From the NCBI GenBank assembly GCA_964035575.1, contig OZ037865.1, positions 434,001 through 498,000 on the forward strand: DNA of 64,000 nucleotides, in the 5' to 3' direction. Origin of the DNA: Rhynchopus sp. YZ270_cl-10 (lineage: Eukaryota; Euglenozoa; Diplonemea; Diplonemida; Diplonemidae). Position numbers and translations under genes: made by a program. Of this stretch, positions 1 through 10,022 are shown one piece after another (within the stretch, counting starts at the first letter, position 1; each line of letters begins with the position of its first letter). Below the pieces are notes generated by a model that searched no databases, was not told where the DNA came from, and saw only the letters and a list, made by a program, of their open reading frames with translations.

Positions 1-1596
1 GAGAAGGTTCTCAACCATCTTCACGAACGAAACCTGCATCTGCTTTGCTTCATAGAATATTGAAGGCTTGTCTCCACTGTCCAGATCGTCCAGGTCCAGC
101 TGTGCGACCTTCCCCATAGAATTCTGTATCGCCTTGATCGGCTTCATGATGGCATGCGACAGCACCACAGCCAGCACAATCAGGGTGATCGCAATGAAGC
201 ACACCACGCAGAAGGTTATCACCTTTTGCGTATCAATGTCGTCGCTGATGTCCTGCATCGACTTCTTCGCACGCTCACTCTCTTGCAGCAATTCAATGCT
301 TGTCTGCCCACCCACCGAATACTCATCAATAGTGGTAACAAGCCACCAATCTATGCCCGGCATCTTATCCATGCGAGCAATAGCAACGTAGTGCACATCA
401 CGCTTTCCATCCGTCTGCATTGGGACAACGAGCATGCCCTTCCCTCCTCCGTACATGCTGGTTGGTGCGTAGGTGGAGTTCAAATAGTTATCGATTGATC
501 TGATGATGTGATCATCTGATTCTGACACGGCCATAAGGCGGTGCGTTGTACCAGGCACACCGTGAACAGGTATGGTGACATTCCCATGCGAGGCTCCAGT
601 TAACTTCCCTGTTTCGTTGAACAGTGGATAGTGCTGGGTTGCTTTGGCGCGTTTGGCAGCATTAAGCACCCACGACGAAGCTGTTATAGTGAACAGCCTG
701 GGGCGTGACCCAGGTATCTTCGATGCGGTCCGGTTTGCAACAAGCCGCAAATACTGTGTCACCGCAACCAAACTCATGGAGACGGTTCCTGTGCAGAAAC
801 GTTGCTGTGGCTTAAGAGCGAGAGGGTCCCTCACTTTGACGGCAAGCGTGAACCCACCTCCTTCCCCAAGCACTGCCAAGGTAACGCCCATTATTACGTC
901 GTACGGCAGATAAAAGGCTGTCGAAACGCCAAAGCTAGACCCCCTGAGGGGCGGCCCGGGCATACGGTACGGAGGAAAGATCATTCCCGATACAGGCATA
1001 ACGGGGCCCATGGTGGTGACGTTCACTCCTTTCTCAATGGCGAGCATCGTGCCCTTCATAATAACATGAGTCATACCGATGCCCGAACAGTGAAGATTGA
1101 CAGATGCGAGTGAGGACGGAAACCCAATCTCTGCTGCAGCCATCTTCCCCGCAATGCGAGGCCAGAGCTCTCTGGCATAAAGAGGTAGAGAGGTGTCGTC
1201 TTTGGGAATATTCTTGAACTTTCCTTGCAAGAGTTTCTGCAGGTATGCTACTTCGGAGTAGCCTTCACTCAAAAACTGGGTGATCGCAATCTGCGTCGAC
1301 GTCGATGTAAAGGCAACAAGCGAGTCGATCAGCTTCTCCGTCACCGCCATCGCTTTGTTCAGCTGGATGTCTCGCGACTCATCTGAAAGCTCGCGTGTGT
1401 CGTTGAGTCCTTTGTCGTACGTCACAATCAGTAGCGCCGCAGTCAGCCCGCAGCCCAGCACAATCGAGGCAAGCGAAAGCAGGATCATACTGTTCTGTAT
1501 CGACAGCAGCTTGCCCTGCGCCTCGGGGGGTGCACCCTCCGCAGTGGACGCATTGTCCCTGTATGTTGAGTCAGGAACTTTGTACATCTCCGACAT
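1..1596 (-). CDS. Two-pass membrane sensor with extracellular domain and HAMP, 3' end off window
   Basis: A minus-strand frame stays open from the ATG at 1596 to the left edge (532 codons seen, no stop). Visible: a short cytosolic N-terminus, a membrane segment at about residues 36-60, a long extracellular region with several N-x-S/T sites, a second membrane segment at about 458-482, then a HAMP-like linker (AIMKPIKAIQNSMGKVAQL) at about 484-505. This layout is that of Cache/PAS-type sensors; in protists the HAMP often leads into an adenylate/guanylate cyclase or kinase domain, but that part lies outside the window, so the output activity is unknown. I chose the start as the first Met of a hydrophilic leader; the next Met is three codons on. 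Single exon as far as seen. The receptor architecture is fairly sure; the ligand is unknown. Confidence 0.8.
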   Translation of the reverse strand, partial: MSEMYKVPDSTYRDNASTAEGAPPEAQGKLLSIQNSMILLSLASIVLGCGLTAALLIVTYDKGLNDTRELSDESRDIQLNKAMAVTEKLIDSLVAFTSTSTQIAITQFLSEGYSEVAYLQKLLQGKFKNIPKDDTSLPLYARELWPRIAGKMAAAEIGFPSSLASVNLHCSGIGMTHVIMKGTMLAIEKGVNVTTMGPVMPVSGMIFPPYRMPGPPLRGSSFGVSTAFYLPYDVIMGVTLAVLGEGGGFTLAVKVRDPLALKPQQRFCTGTVSMSLVAVTQYLRLVANRTASKIPGSRPRLFTITASSWVLNAAKRAKATQHYPLFNETGKLTGASHGNVTIPVHGVPGTTHRLMAVSESDDHIIRSIDNYLNSTYAPTSMYGGGKGMLVVPMQTDGKRDVHYVAIARMDKMPGIDWWLVTTIDEYSVGGQTSIELLQESERAKKSMQDISDDIDTQKVITFCVVCFIAITLIVLAVVLSHAIMKPIKAIQNSMGKVAQLDLDDLDSGDKPSIFYEAKQMQVSFVKMVENLL

Positions 1597-2605
1597 TGTG
1601 TGTCTAGGTTGGTGTGTACTGCAAGGAGGATAAGAGAAGGGAATGGCTACTAGGCGAATTATGCGACGTTATAATCCTGGATTTAATGATGGCTCGCTGC
1701 GCGGAGGTACACCTCAAAAAAAAAAAAAAATCCGCAAAGGGAGTGTGGGGGGGAAGTAATGTATCGTGAAGTGTTCAAAGAGCGTGGGGTAGTTTGTTGT
1801 TTTGATCAATCGCTTTCGAAACAAAAGGTATGAGTCATGTTTTCAAAGAGACAGAAACAGGCTGGCGCAATACAGCGCCATGCCGAAAGGGATAGGGGCG
1901 AGGGAGGAAAAGATGACATTATGTTAGATGCACCTAAGCCTCGCACGCTTAGTCATCCTTAACAGAAATCTTAACGGACACTCTCTTGTTGGTTAAAAAA
2001 TGGGGGTAAAATCGCGAGTGGAAAATGGGGAGTTGGAACGCTTCCTCAACCCCAGAGCACACATTTTTTGAAAAATACAAAAACTACCTCTCGAATTGTT
2101 CAAGATTGAACTGAGAGAAAAAGAAGAACACCCCCAACTCCTAGACCAAATGGTCTGACCTGTTGTATTGAGATATTGTGAGGGAGAAATGAGCACATGA
2201 AAATCATCTTCGCGTATACTAAAATATTTCCAAAGATTTGTCACAGTGCCATGTCCCCCAAAACAAAAACAAAAACGGGGGGAACACGAAACGAACGCGT
2301 CTCGAGTACTTCAACATAAAGATCTGAAAGTGCAAACCTCACGTCTCAGAAGGAGCATTAGGCCAATAAAGGTGCCGGAGATTTATCTTCTGTGACGTGA
2401 AGCATGGGATTGGCAGGTTAGGTTAGAGGAGGGGGGAACGTTGGAAGAAAACGCTTAATAATGCTCACAGATGGTAACACAACTGAAAAGGGTTTCGTCG
2501 CTCGCGAGATGTTTGGGACTGTTGTTTGCACCATGTTCTTCTTGGCCAGATAGGTGCGAACGTTGGACTTTGCGACTTCCCATCTCGTGATGTTCTGGAG
2601 CACGT
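1597..2605. other. Spacer between ART-like gene and receptor gene
   Basis: AT-rich spacer with A and G homopolymers (for example 1716-1729) and no credible coding frame. It contains one clear copy of the recurring hairpin (1927-1957). Short frames at 1993-2244 and 2418-2667 have no coding character. Confidence 0.6.
1927..1957. repeat. Recurrent hairpin, copy at 1.9 kb
   Basis: GATG-CAC-CTAAGC, loop CTCGCAC, then GCTTAG-T-CATC. The inner 6-bp stem is perfect, the outer 4-bp stem is perfect, and both are joined by a small asymmetric bulge. It lies about 330 bp upstream of the receptor ATG. Confidence 0.75.
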
Positions 2606-4975
2606 TCAGCAGTGAAACTTGGCACGTTGGTTGTAGTACCTGGTAGGGTTCTTGCTCGTGTCAGCACCTGTTCTCAGAGGGACTAGATCTTTTGGTTCTT
2701 GATTTGGATCTTGCAGCCAAATTGTCACGGCCCCGACAGGAACAAATTGTGCCTGTGTCCTGACAACATACGTGTTCGCCCAATGGATGAAGGAGCTCTC
2801 GTATTGCACAGCGTCCCTCCACGCAACACGGTAGCGAACCAGCACACACACTGGTGCCAGCGGGTCCTGAGCGCGCTCACCATACTTCTCTCTGTATGTA
2901 GCAGCCACCTGCGCCATGTCAGAGCATGCCTTGTCTGCGATAGATGTGAAGTAGTACCCCTCACCCAGGCCGCCTCTGGTGGTTCTGCGCGGCAGCAGCC
3001 ACGACAGCGTCGGTACATCAAACCCAGGGAACGTAGCCTCGCTCGCCGTGTCCTGCACGCCAACACCCATTTCGTGCACGTAGGGGTGCAGACCCCACAG
3101 CTCCTTCTCGACACACCCAGACGAGGCTGCGGAGAGGCGGTACGCGTTGTACACGTCGTACCACTCAGGTGTCATGGTCAGTTCCGTGCACAGATTTGTT
3201 TTCCAGAGCGACCCGAGACGCTGCGTAAGTATGTAACGCAGCTGCGGATGCGTGACAGGGTCGGCACTGACAAGGACGTTCTCCTGTGGCACAAGCAGCA
3301 GCACATCCGACAGGCTCTGGCCGTTCCCCCTCAGGTCCGGCTGCCGCTGGTGTGGGGTGCGTTCCTGCGGAAGCGGTGTGGGTATGAAGGGGTGCAGGAC
3401 CTCACACTCCTTGCGGACGCCACTGGCTGTTATCAGTAGGAAGTAGCGTGGCAGGCAGCGCTTCTTCGCCGCCACAAAGCTTGTGTCAGAGGGGAACTGG
3501 TGTAAGGGATATTCGATATTCCACTCTTCATCCATGTACCGTCCACGCTCGACACCAACCCTAACAGAATCCACACCCTGACTCAGGAGCACGTCGTACA
3601 GAATTATCAAGTGGGATGCGTCCCTGTTGCAGTCATTCATCGAAAGCTGCAAATGGTCGCTGCTCTCCGCATCATGCACACCGTCCCACCAGGCACTGAC
3701 ACGGTCGACACGATTTGCACCCTTCCCCTTGGCAGCCAGCTTCAGCTCGAGTTGGTTGAAGTCGAACTCTGCTGCAGGGTCAACAACCTCCCATGCATCC
3801 ACCACAAATTTACAGCGATGCTCCCCAAGACGGTACTCGCCCTCACTGAGGTGCGCTAACTCATTCTCCGAGCAGCGCCGCGTCCCCTTCGTGCTAGTGT
3901 CTGCAGGCGGAAGGTGCCGGCCATATTTGAGCACTGTAGCTTCACAGTAGGGAGAGACATGCACACCAACACGCCGGCACACTGCCACAAGCCGCCCCCA
4001 TGTGCGCACATGTTGCGCGTCGCTTCCATCCAGGTTCACAGAGACGGTGTCTGCACCGCCACTGAAGAAGATCTTCCCTTGCCCCAGCGAGACTTGAGCA
4101 AAGGGCACATGTCGGCCGCCGTCACTCGTCATATAAAGTGGGCAGTGGCGGATGGTCTGGACGTGCGCTTCTGCTGCCGACAAGGCGTTGCTGCACAGCT
4201 CTGCCGATGTTGTGCAGTCACGGAACGCATTGCCAACGGCCTCGCTCTTCGTCACCATATCCACAGGGTTTGCAAACACGGCGACCTGAGCGCCACTTCC
4301 ACAAAACGACAACAGCTCCTCCCTTGCAGAGAGCGCGGGCACCCCTGCGACACCGCCCACCACGACGCCATCCCCACCATCCCACGTCAACGCAAGCCAC
4401 ACAGACGCGCCCACAGCCAGGCCCTCCTCCTCCACGAGCACTGTGTCTGGGTGCAGCACTGCCCCCTCTGCAGCCTGCAGCACCAGTGGCAGCGACGTTG
4501 CCAAGACCGTACCACCGGGCACACTCGCCAGGACAACACCCTCCACCGAGGTGGTGCACCCTGCAGAGAGGCTCCAGTAGTGCGAGGTGCAGTGCAGGTG
4601 CAGCAGGTCGTCTGCGTGGCTGTTCTCTGCAGTGCGCAGCACAGCACGCTTCATGGCCGCCAACGTGTTCGTCTTCGTTGCGTCTTGTGGGCTGGGTGTT
4701 CTGCTGAACAGCGCTGTTGCCTCCTTTGCAACGCTCGCATGCTCAATGGTCATGGCATGGTGCAGGCCTGTCCCAAACAGCATGCACCCCGTGTGCACAC
4801 CATCCAGGTGCAGCCCAGTCGTGTCCTGTGCTGTCTTCTGTGCAGTAAAGTCCGTCTCAGCCCTCCCCGCATCGACTGCGCGTCGTAGCGAAGCCATCGG
4901 GACAAATACATTTAACTTTGCTGGCAGGGACGACTGCACGGCGGATGGGAGAGTGCTCATGGCTGTGCTTTGCAT
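2606..4975 (-). CDS. Large protein with C-terminal PARP/ADP-ribosyltransferase-like domain
   Basis: A 789-residue single-exon protein if started at the Met at 4975; a second Met lies at 4960. The frame is open up to 5311, but that extension is low-complexity and overlaps AT-rich leader DNA, so I excluded it. About the first 550 residues match nothing I know. The C-terminal 150 resemble the PARP/ART fold: ELWGLHP in the place of the usual LWHGS strand, GEGYYFTS at about 671-678 in the place of GKGIYFAD, then VCVLVRYRV, and ANTYVVRTQ at about 735 in the place of the NEYIVYD...Q strand. The Tyr of the H-Y-E triad is kept. The first His is displaced or missing, and the Glu position reads Thr, as in mono-ARTs or inactive members. 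Role inferred: ADP-ribose transfer or binding, probably cytosolic or nuclear. Gene surely real; domain call moderate. Confidence 0.7.
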   Translation of the reverse strand: MQSTAMSTLPSAVQSSLPAKLNVFVPMASLRRAVDAGRAETDFTAQKTAQDTTGLHLDGVHTGCMLFGTGLHHAMTIEHASVAKEATALFSRTPSPQDATKTNTLAAMKRAVLRTAENSHADDLLHLHCTSHYWSLSAGCTTSVEGVVLASVPGGTVLATSLPLVLQAAEGAVLHPDTVLVEEEGLAVGASVWLALTWDGGDGVVVGGVAGVPALSAREELLSFCGSGAQVAVFANPVDMVTKSEAVGNAFRDCTTSAELCSNALSAAEAHVQTIRHCPLYMTSDGGRHVPFAQVSLGQGKIFFSGGADTVSVNLDGSDAQHVRTWGRLVAVCRRVGVHVSPYCEATVLKYGRHLPPADTSTKGTRRCSENELAHLSEGEYRLGEHRCKFVVDAWEVVDPAAEFDFNQLELKLAAKGKGANRVDRVSAWWDGVHDAESSDHLQLSMNDCNRDASHLIILYDVLLSQGVDSVRVGVERGRYMDEEWNIEYPLHQFPSDTSFVAAKKRCLPRYFLLITASGVRKECEVLHPFIPTPLPQERTPHQRQPDLRGNGQSLSDVLLLVPQENVLVSADPVTHPQLRYILTQRLGSLWKTNLCTELTMTPEWYDVYNAYRLSAASSGCVEKELWGLHPYVHEMGVGVQDTASEATFPGFDVPTLSWLLPRRTTRGGLGEGYYFTSIADKACSDMAQVAATYREKYGERAQDPLAPVCVLVRYRVAWRDAVQYESSFIHWANTYVVRTQAQFVPVGAVTIWLQDPNQEPKDLVPLRTGADTSKNPTRYYNQRAKFHC

Positions 4976-5492
4976 TTTTAATCCTGAGTGAGGCGGGTGA
5001 GGAGGTGAAGGAGGTGAAGGAAATGAAGGAGCAGTAACGCCTGTATTGATCGATTCTGACGGTTTAAAATACCTCAGCCTACACAGCACGGCTAGCGTTA
5101 GGGAGAGGTAGGGAGATAGGAATGATGTACAAATCAAACTGCCTTTTTTGTTGTTGACAATATCACGGTAAACATCAACGGTGCGTATGCTGGTTTCGTT
5201 CTCTTTTTCTGTGACCCCCCCACCGTTCACCAAATACAATACTCGTGGTATTGTAGTTACCCCCCCAGTAATGAAATAAAAAGCAAAAATATTTGAAAGA
5301 TGAATGTGCATGTGTACACATCTTCAAAGAGAGAGAAAAAAAAACACAGAAATACAATGTGTACCGGTCAGCACAGAAGATAAGCAGGGAGCTGCAATTA
5401 ACAAACTCAAGCTGAATGCGGAAAGCAAAAAAAGAGAAAAAAAAGACCCCTCGTTGCTTTTTATTAGCGTGGATAAGATGACCCTTAGAAAA
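4976..5492. other. Leader/spacer upstream of the ART-like gene
   Basis: AT-rich sequence between the ART-like gene and the first 0.9-kb repeat. It has a short run of GGTGAAGGA-like purine repeats near 5005-5030 and a hairpin copy at 5295-5325. No gene seen. Confidence 0.55.
5295..5325. repeat. Recurrent hairpin, diverged copy
   Basis: GAAAGATGAATGTG...TACACATCTTC: the arms pair with sequence different from the consensus while the GATG...CATC frame is kept. It is about 320 bp upstream of the ART-like gene start. Confidence 0.5.
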
Positions 5493-5510
5493 AATAGTAT
5501 TTAATTACTA

Positions 5511-5644
5511 TGCAATTATTTCACCATAATTGCTACGAGGAGGTGTTTTTTTCACGAGTGGTTAATTGCACGAGCGCAGCGAGTGCAATTAACAAAACGA
5601 GTGAAAAAAACACCTCCGAGTGCAATTTTCTGTGAAATAATTGC
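5511..5644. repeat. Fold-back (imperfect palindrome) in repeat copy A
   Basis: The arm GCAATTATTTCAC at the left pairs with GTGAAATAATTGC at the right. Inner arms AGGAGGTGTTTTTTTCAC / GTGAAAAAAACACCTCC and TTAATTGCAC / GAGTGCAATTAA surround a GAGCGCAGC centre. Confidence 0.85.
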
Positions 5645-5785
5645 ATGGAATTTGATATTTAATTGCCGTAAAATTATTTCCGAAAGCCAAAATCCGTTTT
5701 CGGCAGCCTGTGCTGTCACGGTGCGCTGGTCAGAGGTCTGACCAGGTCACCTGGTCACATTTACCCAGGTACGTACCCAGTCACC

Positions 5786-5952
5786 CAGGTACACAGGTAC
5801 ACAGGTACACAGGTACACAGGTACACAGGTACACAGGTACACAGGTACACAGGTACACAGGTACACAGGTACACAGGTACACAGGTACACAGGTACACAG
5901 GTACACAGGTACACAGGTACACAGGTACACAGGTACACAGGTACACAGGTAA
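5786..5952. repeat. 8-bp minisatellite (ACAGGTAC)n
   Basis: About 21 perfect tandem units. It is preceded by CCAGGTACGTACCCAG, which looks like a degenerate palindromic start of the array. Confidence 0.95.
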
Positions 5953-6420
5953 GTCGTGACAGGGCAACCACAGCCAACCCGCCAGTCACTGAGAAGTGAC
6001 CAGACAGTCCACTTGACAAACACAAAAGTGTCCAGTCACGTGGGGCATTCATGCACTGAGGAGATAATGATCCAACAATTTACAAGAAAGCATTACTTAA
6101 CCTACTGCTGGAAGTTGCCAGGTCGTAGTAACACACAAAGTGTGCCTCCGTTCGGGAATACCGGATATTCTAGAGACCAAAAGGCCTCTTCCGCTAGTCA
6201 AGGTATAACCGAATGAACGGCCCAAGACCCCCGTGGAGAAGTTAAATGTTGTAATGCTATCAAGTAGAAACTGCGACCACTGTCTTACCCTCCTCAATGC
6301 ATGGTGGAAGATGTCTTTGACAACAAACCGAGCTCTGATAATCAATCGTTAGACTCAGAGGAATGCCTGCGGTACAGGTATCAAACCCGGGGTGTTCACA
6401 AAAGAAAAAAAAAGAAAAAA

Positions 6421-6628
6421 AATCGCGATTTTTTTTTTAGCCGGGTTTCCCACACAAAAAATAATTACCGTGCAATTATTTCCTATAATTACACGGTAAT
6501 TATTTTTTGTGTGGGAAACCCGGCTAAAATACCTCCACTGCAATTATTTCCAGACGTCAATTATGGCATTCTTAAAACTCCGCTCCTAGAAGGATTTTGG
6601 CTTGAGGAAATAATTTTACGGCTATTAA
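6421..6628. mobile_element. Fold-back miniature element, copy A (empty TTAA site)
   Basis: It shares its full length with 16310-16517. It starts AATCGCGATTTT and carries perfect 36-bp inverted arms at 6437-6472 and 6492-6527 around a 19-nt centre, then a 100-bp tail ending GGAAATAATTTTACGGC. In this copy the tail runs CTATTAAAG without interruption, so it is the empty counterpart of the piggyBac-like insertion at 16518-17755. Confidence 0.85.
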
Positions 6629-6724
6629 AGTTTTAAAAGGGACGTCGCTGAAGGAGGAAGGCATATTTGCCACACCATCCCTAACGTGAAAGAGTTTCGG
6701 AGAGAAAGAAAAAAAAGAAAGGGA

Positions 6725-6762
6725 TTTATAAGATGAACCTAAGCCTCATTTCGCGTGCTTAG
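6725..6762. repeat. Recurrent hairpin copy
   Basis: TTATAAGATGAACCTAAGC, loop CTCATTTCGCGT, then GCTTAG. The loop is longer than usual and the outer stem is lost (AAAGC instead of TCACC). Confidence 0.6.
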
Positions 6763-8582
6763 AAAGCGGTAAAAAAATGGAAAATAAATCCGAAGAAAAA
6801 GGTAAGATGAGTGTGACTTATTGTGCATACATATAAAATAAAGAAAAGTCGATCCTAAGTGCCACGTACTTAGTCTGATTAGATTAATGTTGGATTAACA
6901 TTGGTTATTCATCAATCAAAGTCACGTACTTAGTCACCTTTAAATAAAAACAAAAAGGATACGTTGGAAAGCTAACCCGGGCGTCCACATTGTCGCCCTT
7001 CAAAAAAATAGTTGAAACGTGCTGAAGCGCATTTCAGTCAAAAAAAATACAAAAAAAGAGAGAAAAGGTGTTGAGACCATACTAAAGCCTTCTTTGTGCT
7101 TTTGTCACCTTTTGAAAAGAAAAAAACACACAAAAAAAATACATTTCTGTTCGTTGAGATTGCTCAACCTCAAGAATTGTATTGTCAAAAATAAATACAA
7201 AAAATATAAAGAAACCCATAAAAAACAGAGACATCTTGGAAGATGCACTTTTGCCTCTCCTGGACATGCATTTCGAGAAGGTAGTCAGAGTGATCTGAGA
7301 GTAAGACTCTGTCCAACCTGCAAAGCACACATCATAGGGAAAAAAAAAAAAAGATACTGGAAGGGTAGGGGCTGTTTTTGTGTCAACCTCACTCAACACT
7401 AGACCACCCAGAGGTGGGCGATTATGCGTAATAGTACCTTGTTGAAGCTGTGGAGACACTCCACGGCAGCTCACACCACAACGGGATACCTTTTTTTGCC
7501 AGCATAATATTATCACATCCAACTAAGATGGCATAAAAATAAGACCTCAAGCAACTCTGATCAGATATTTCTTTTATACACCTACAAGCGTAGCTTAAAG
7601 GAGAAATAGTTCCTCAGATACGGTCACCAATCACCCCCTCCAACAGGGTAATTGAGCAATTGAAAAAACCTTTTTTTTCCTTTTACTTGCCTATCAGAGT
7701 TCCTATTTTTTTTAGGGTCATTAGAATAAAAGAATAGCTATTGCATGCAGGCACCTCAACTGATGTTGCCACGTACGTTGCCAACCATGAAAGCACAAAG
7801 TACGCTGCAGCCAACAGAAGGTGTAAAAAGGAAACCTAATGTCTTGCTCATACCGTATAAAGTAAACATCATCAAAAACCGGTGGGAGTTTTTATTGGGG
7901 GGTTGGGGGAGGGGGAAAAAATATTGGTGGAGCTCATCCTTTGGGTTATCTACACTAATACAACCAAGTTTTCAAAAAAAACAAGGATTTTTTTCTTCAA
8001 ATATTGAGGCTGAAAAACAAACACGTTTCCGTAGTTCCCATTCGGCTATACTACGCTTCTTGCTATTTCAAAATAAAACGCGGGGGGTACACAGGCTTAT
8101 TTCCTAAAGCACTGCTGAGTGCACCAGCTCTGATCCAATGGCTGACCCATATCCCTCTGGGTAACAAGAAAAGTTAAAAATACAACGACCCTCTCATAAC
8201 AGTGTACCTTGGTACATGACAGGTGCACCGTGGGTGGATCCCCACCACATCCATTTTCGAGGGTATACAACTGAATATTTTTTTGTTTGTGCGTAAAGTG
8301 CGTAATAAATATTCTGTGGTGACATGTTTATTACTGCAATACGCTCCCACTGACTACCTGGCAGTGAAGAGGAAACCTCTTTGAGGCAGTGATGTATATA
8401 GGTATCTGTATGTGGGACCAAATCCCACAAAAAATCGAAAAAAAAAAAAAAAACTATAGAATTTCGGGTTTTTTTGCAATTTTTACCTTACCTTACAGGA
8501 CTCTAAGAGGGGTCCCGAAGGGACTCCAGAGCAACGCGACCCCACCATGAAGAGCACGGTCGTCAAGAAGCCTAAAAAACGA

Positions 8583-8690
8583 GTCGGGATTCCGCAAAAA
8601 GGGGTTCTCTGAGTGACTCGTGGTGTAAAAAGCTAGATTTTTACACCGTACCATGAATTTTTTTCGCCTGCGGCGCCATTTTATATTATT
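8583..8690. repeat. Dispersed repeat, inverted relative to 56449-56555
   Basis: It shares the string GGCGCCGCAGGCGAAAAAA (in reverse), the flanking ACGGTGTAAAAAT, the GTGACTC motif and the TTTTTTGCGG motif, in the same relative order as 56449-56555. Confidence 0.65.
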
Positions 8691-9487
8691 TTTTTTGCTT
8701 CGCAAAAAAAAGTATTGTTCCCAGTGTCTTCCCTTGTCAGCAGTGCTGAATTTTTGGGCAAAAAACAAGCTGATCCCGATCTTGAAATCTGGATTCCTGG
8801 ATAAGACACTAGTTTTCCACACACAAAAACAATGACTGCCTCACACAAAACTACCGTTTTGGTGGGTGCTAGCTATATAAAACCCTGCACACAACCACGC
8901 GAAAATCGCAAAAAAGGGGGTTTCCCACATATTTCCCCCTTTACTGTACCCCCACCACCCCTATATACATTACTGCTTTGAGGCCAAAAAAAAAAAAACA
9001 AGCTTTTTTTTCTGTTAATTTTGGTAACAAAATGTTTGAAGCAATGCTACAATTTTTTGTAACATAAAAGAGAATTTCTTGTAATCAGAGAGACACATGG
9101 TCAACCGTGTACTGGCTGGATTTTGGGTGAGCTGGAATTTCATGCGCAAAAGTCTTTTTTTTTTTTTTTTTTTACAACGTTGGGTAAAGTGGTTACTGAC
9201 AGATCAGGTTGTCCACCTTTATTTTTTTTTTCTTAGGTCAGCAACAATCACTTCTGGACTAAAAAATGCCCAAAAAAGGTGGCTTCTTTTTTCTTCAATA
9301 ACCGTGTGGTGTAATTACCACAAAATACAGACAGCCTTCACTGTACTGTTTAAGGGGGGTTTTTGATAAATAAATATTTTTTTTGAATAGATAAAAGCAA
9401 TAAATTACTTTTTATTTAAAACAAACTGACTGTACTGTTTAAGGGGGGGGGGGGTACAAAAGTATGTGGAAAAACGGAGGGGGGGTG

Positions 9488-9541
9488 TTGGGTTTACGGG
9501 TTGTTTGCGGGTTTGCGGGTTTACGGGTTTGCGGGTTTGTG
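9488..9541. repeat. GGGTTTGC/GGGTTTAC short array
   Basis: About six head-to-tail GGGTTTRC-like octamers, telomere-like in look but with C inside the unit. No other telomeric context. Confidence 0.5.
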
Positions 9542-9648
9542 GTCACGGCGTTGACGCTTCCAAAGGGAGGGGAAGTTGGCTAGAAATATAAAAAGACTTC
9601 AGGGTAGTAACCTGCCAACTGATCTCTTACTAGGACAAATCATGGTCT

Positions 9649-9753
9649 GTAGTCAGTCTGAGTCAGACTGATTTTTGGGCCAGGCCGAGGATTGGGCACT
9701 TCTCGCAGTGCGAGAGGGGTGCGAGATGAGTCAGTCTGACTCAGACTGACTAC
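9649..9753. repeat. Small fold-back with 23-bp arms
   Basis: The arms begin GTAGTCAGTCTGAGTCAG and end CTGACTCAGACTGACTAC around a GC-rich centre with a second small palindrome (CTCGCAGTGCGAG). Each arm is itself near-palindromic (CAGTCTGAGTCAGACTG). Confidence 0.75.
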
Positions 9754-10022
9754 AAAATGACAAATGAGTGTTATTTTTTTTTCGTTCAACGCAGCCAAAT
9801 AAGGTGTCGAATTCTGTTTGGCGCAAAGAAAAGGGGGTATTTTTCAGGGGGGAAATGCTTTTGTCCGAGATCAATCCTTGGTCATGCTTTTTTGTTGGTT
9901 TTTTTTACAACAAATTGTAGTTGCTGCGAAGAGAGAAAAAAACAAAGCTGCGAAGTTATATTTTGGACGTTTTGTGTGTTTTCTTTTTTGGGGTGAAGCT
10001 TTTTCCCTTTATATTTCGGGTT

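Larger units (their letters stand above)
5493..6409. repeat. 0.9-kb dispersed repeat, copy A, with fold-back head and 8-bp minisatellite
   Basis: Nearly identical to 14070-14962, differing mainly in minisatellite copy number and a few substitutions. Parts: a fold-back at 5511-5644; TGCTGTCACGGTGCGCTGG... spacer; about 21 units of ACAGGTAC (5786-5952); then about 450 bp ending in GGTATCAAACCCGGGGTG. No reliable coding frame: the HRYTGTQV-type frames are just translations of the array. Likely a non-autonomous mobile repeat; class not recognised. Confidence 0.85.
6629..10022. other. Gene-free AT-rich spacer with dispersed repeat copies
   Basis: No convincing gene on either strand. Recognisable pieces: a hairpin copy at 6725-6762; a copy of the GATGCAGGCACC repeat at 7743-7845; an inverted copy of the AACTTGGTTGTATTAGTG repeat at 7926-7978; a 100-bp segment (8583-8690) matching 56449-56555 in reverse; a GGGTTTRC array at 9488-9541; and a fold-back at 9649-9753. 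Many A/T homopolymers. Confidence 0.6.

Noticed and set aside
3914-4888. 324-codon plus-strand frame
   Set aside because: Antisense shadow of the ART-like gene, whose minus frame has the better composition and domain match.
2606-5311. Longer 901-residue version of the ART-like protein
   Set aside because: The extra 112 residues are low-complexity, overlap AT-rich leader and a hairpin copy, and precede a better Met at 4975.
5710-6052. Long HRYTGTQV / CVPVYLCT repeat proteins
   Set aside because: They are translations of the 8-bp minisatellite, open in several frames on both strands, and recur at 14287-14605 and 15049-15411.
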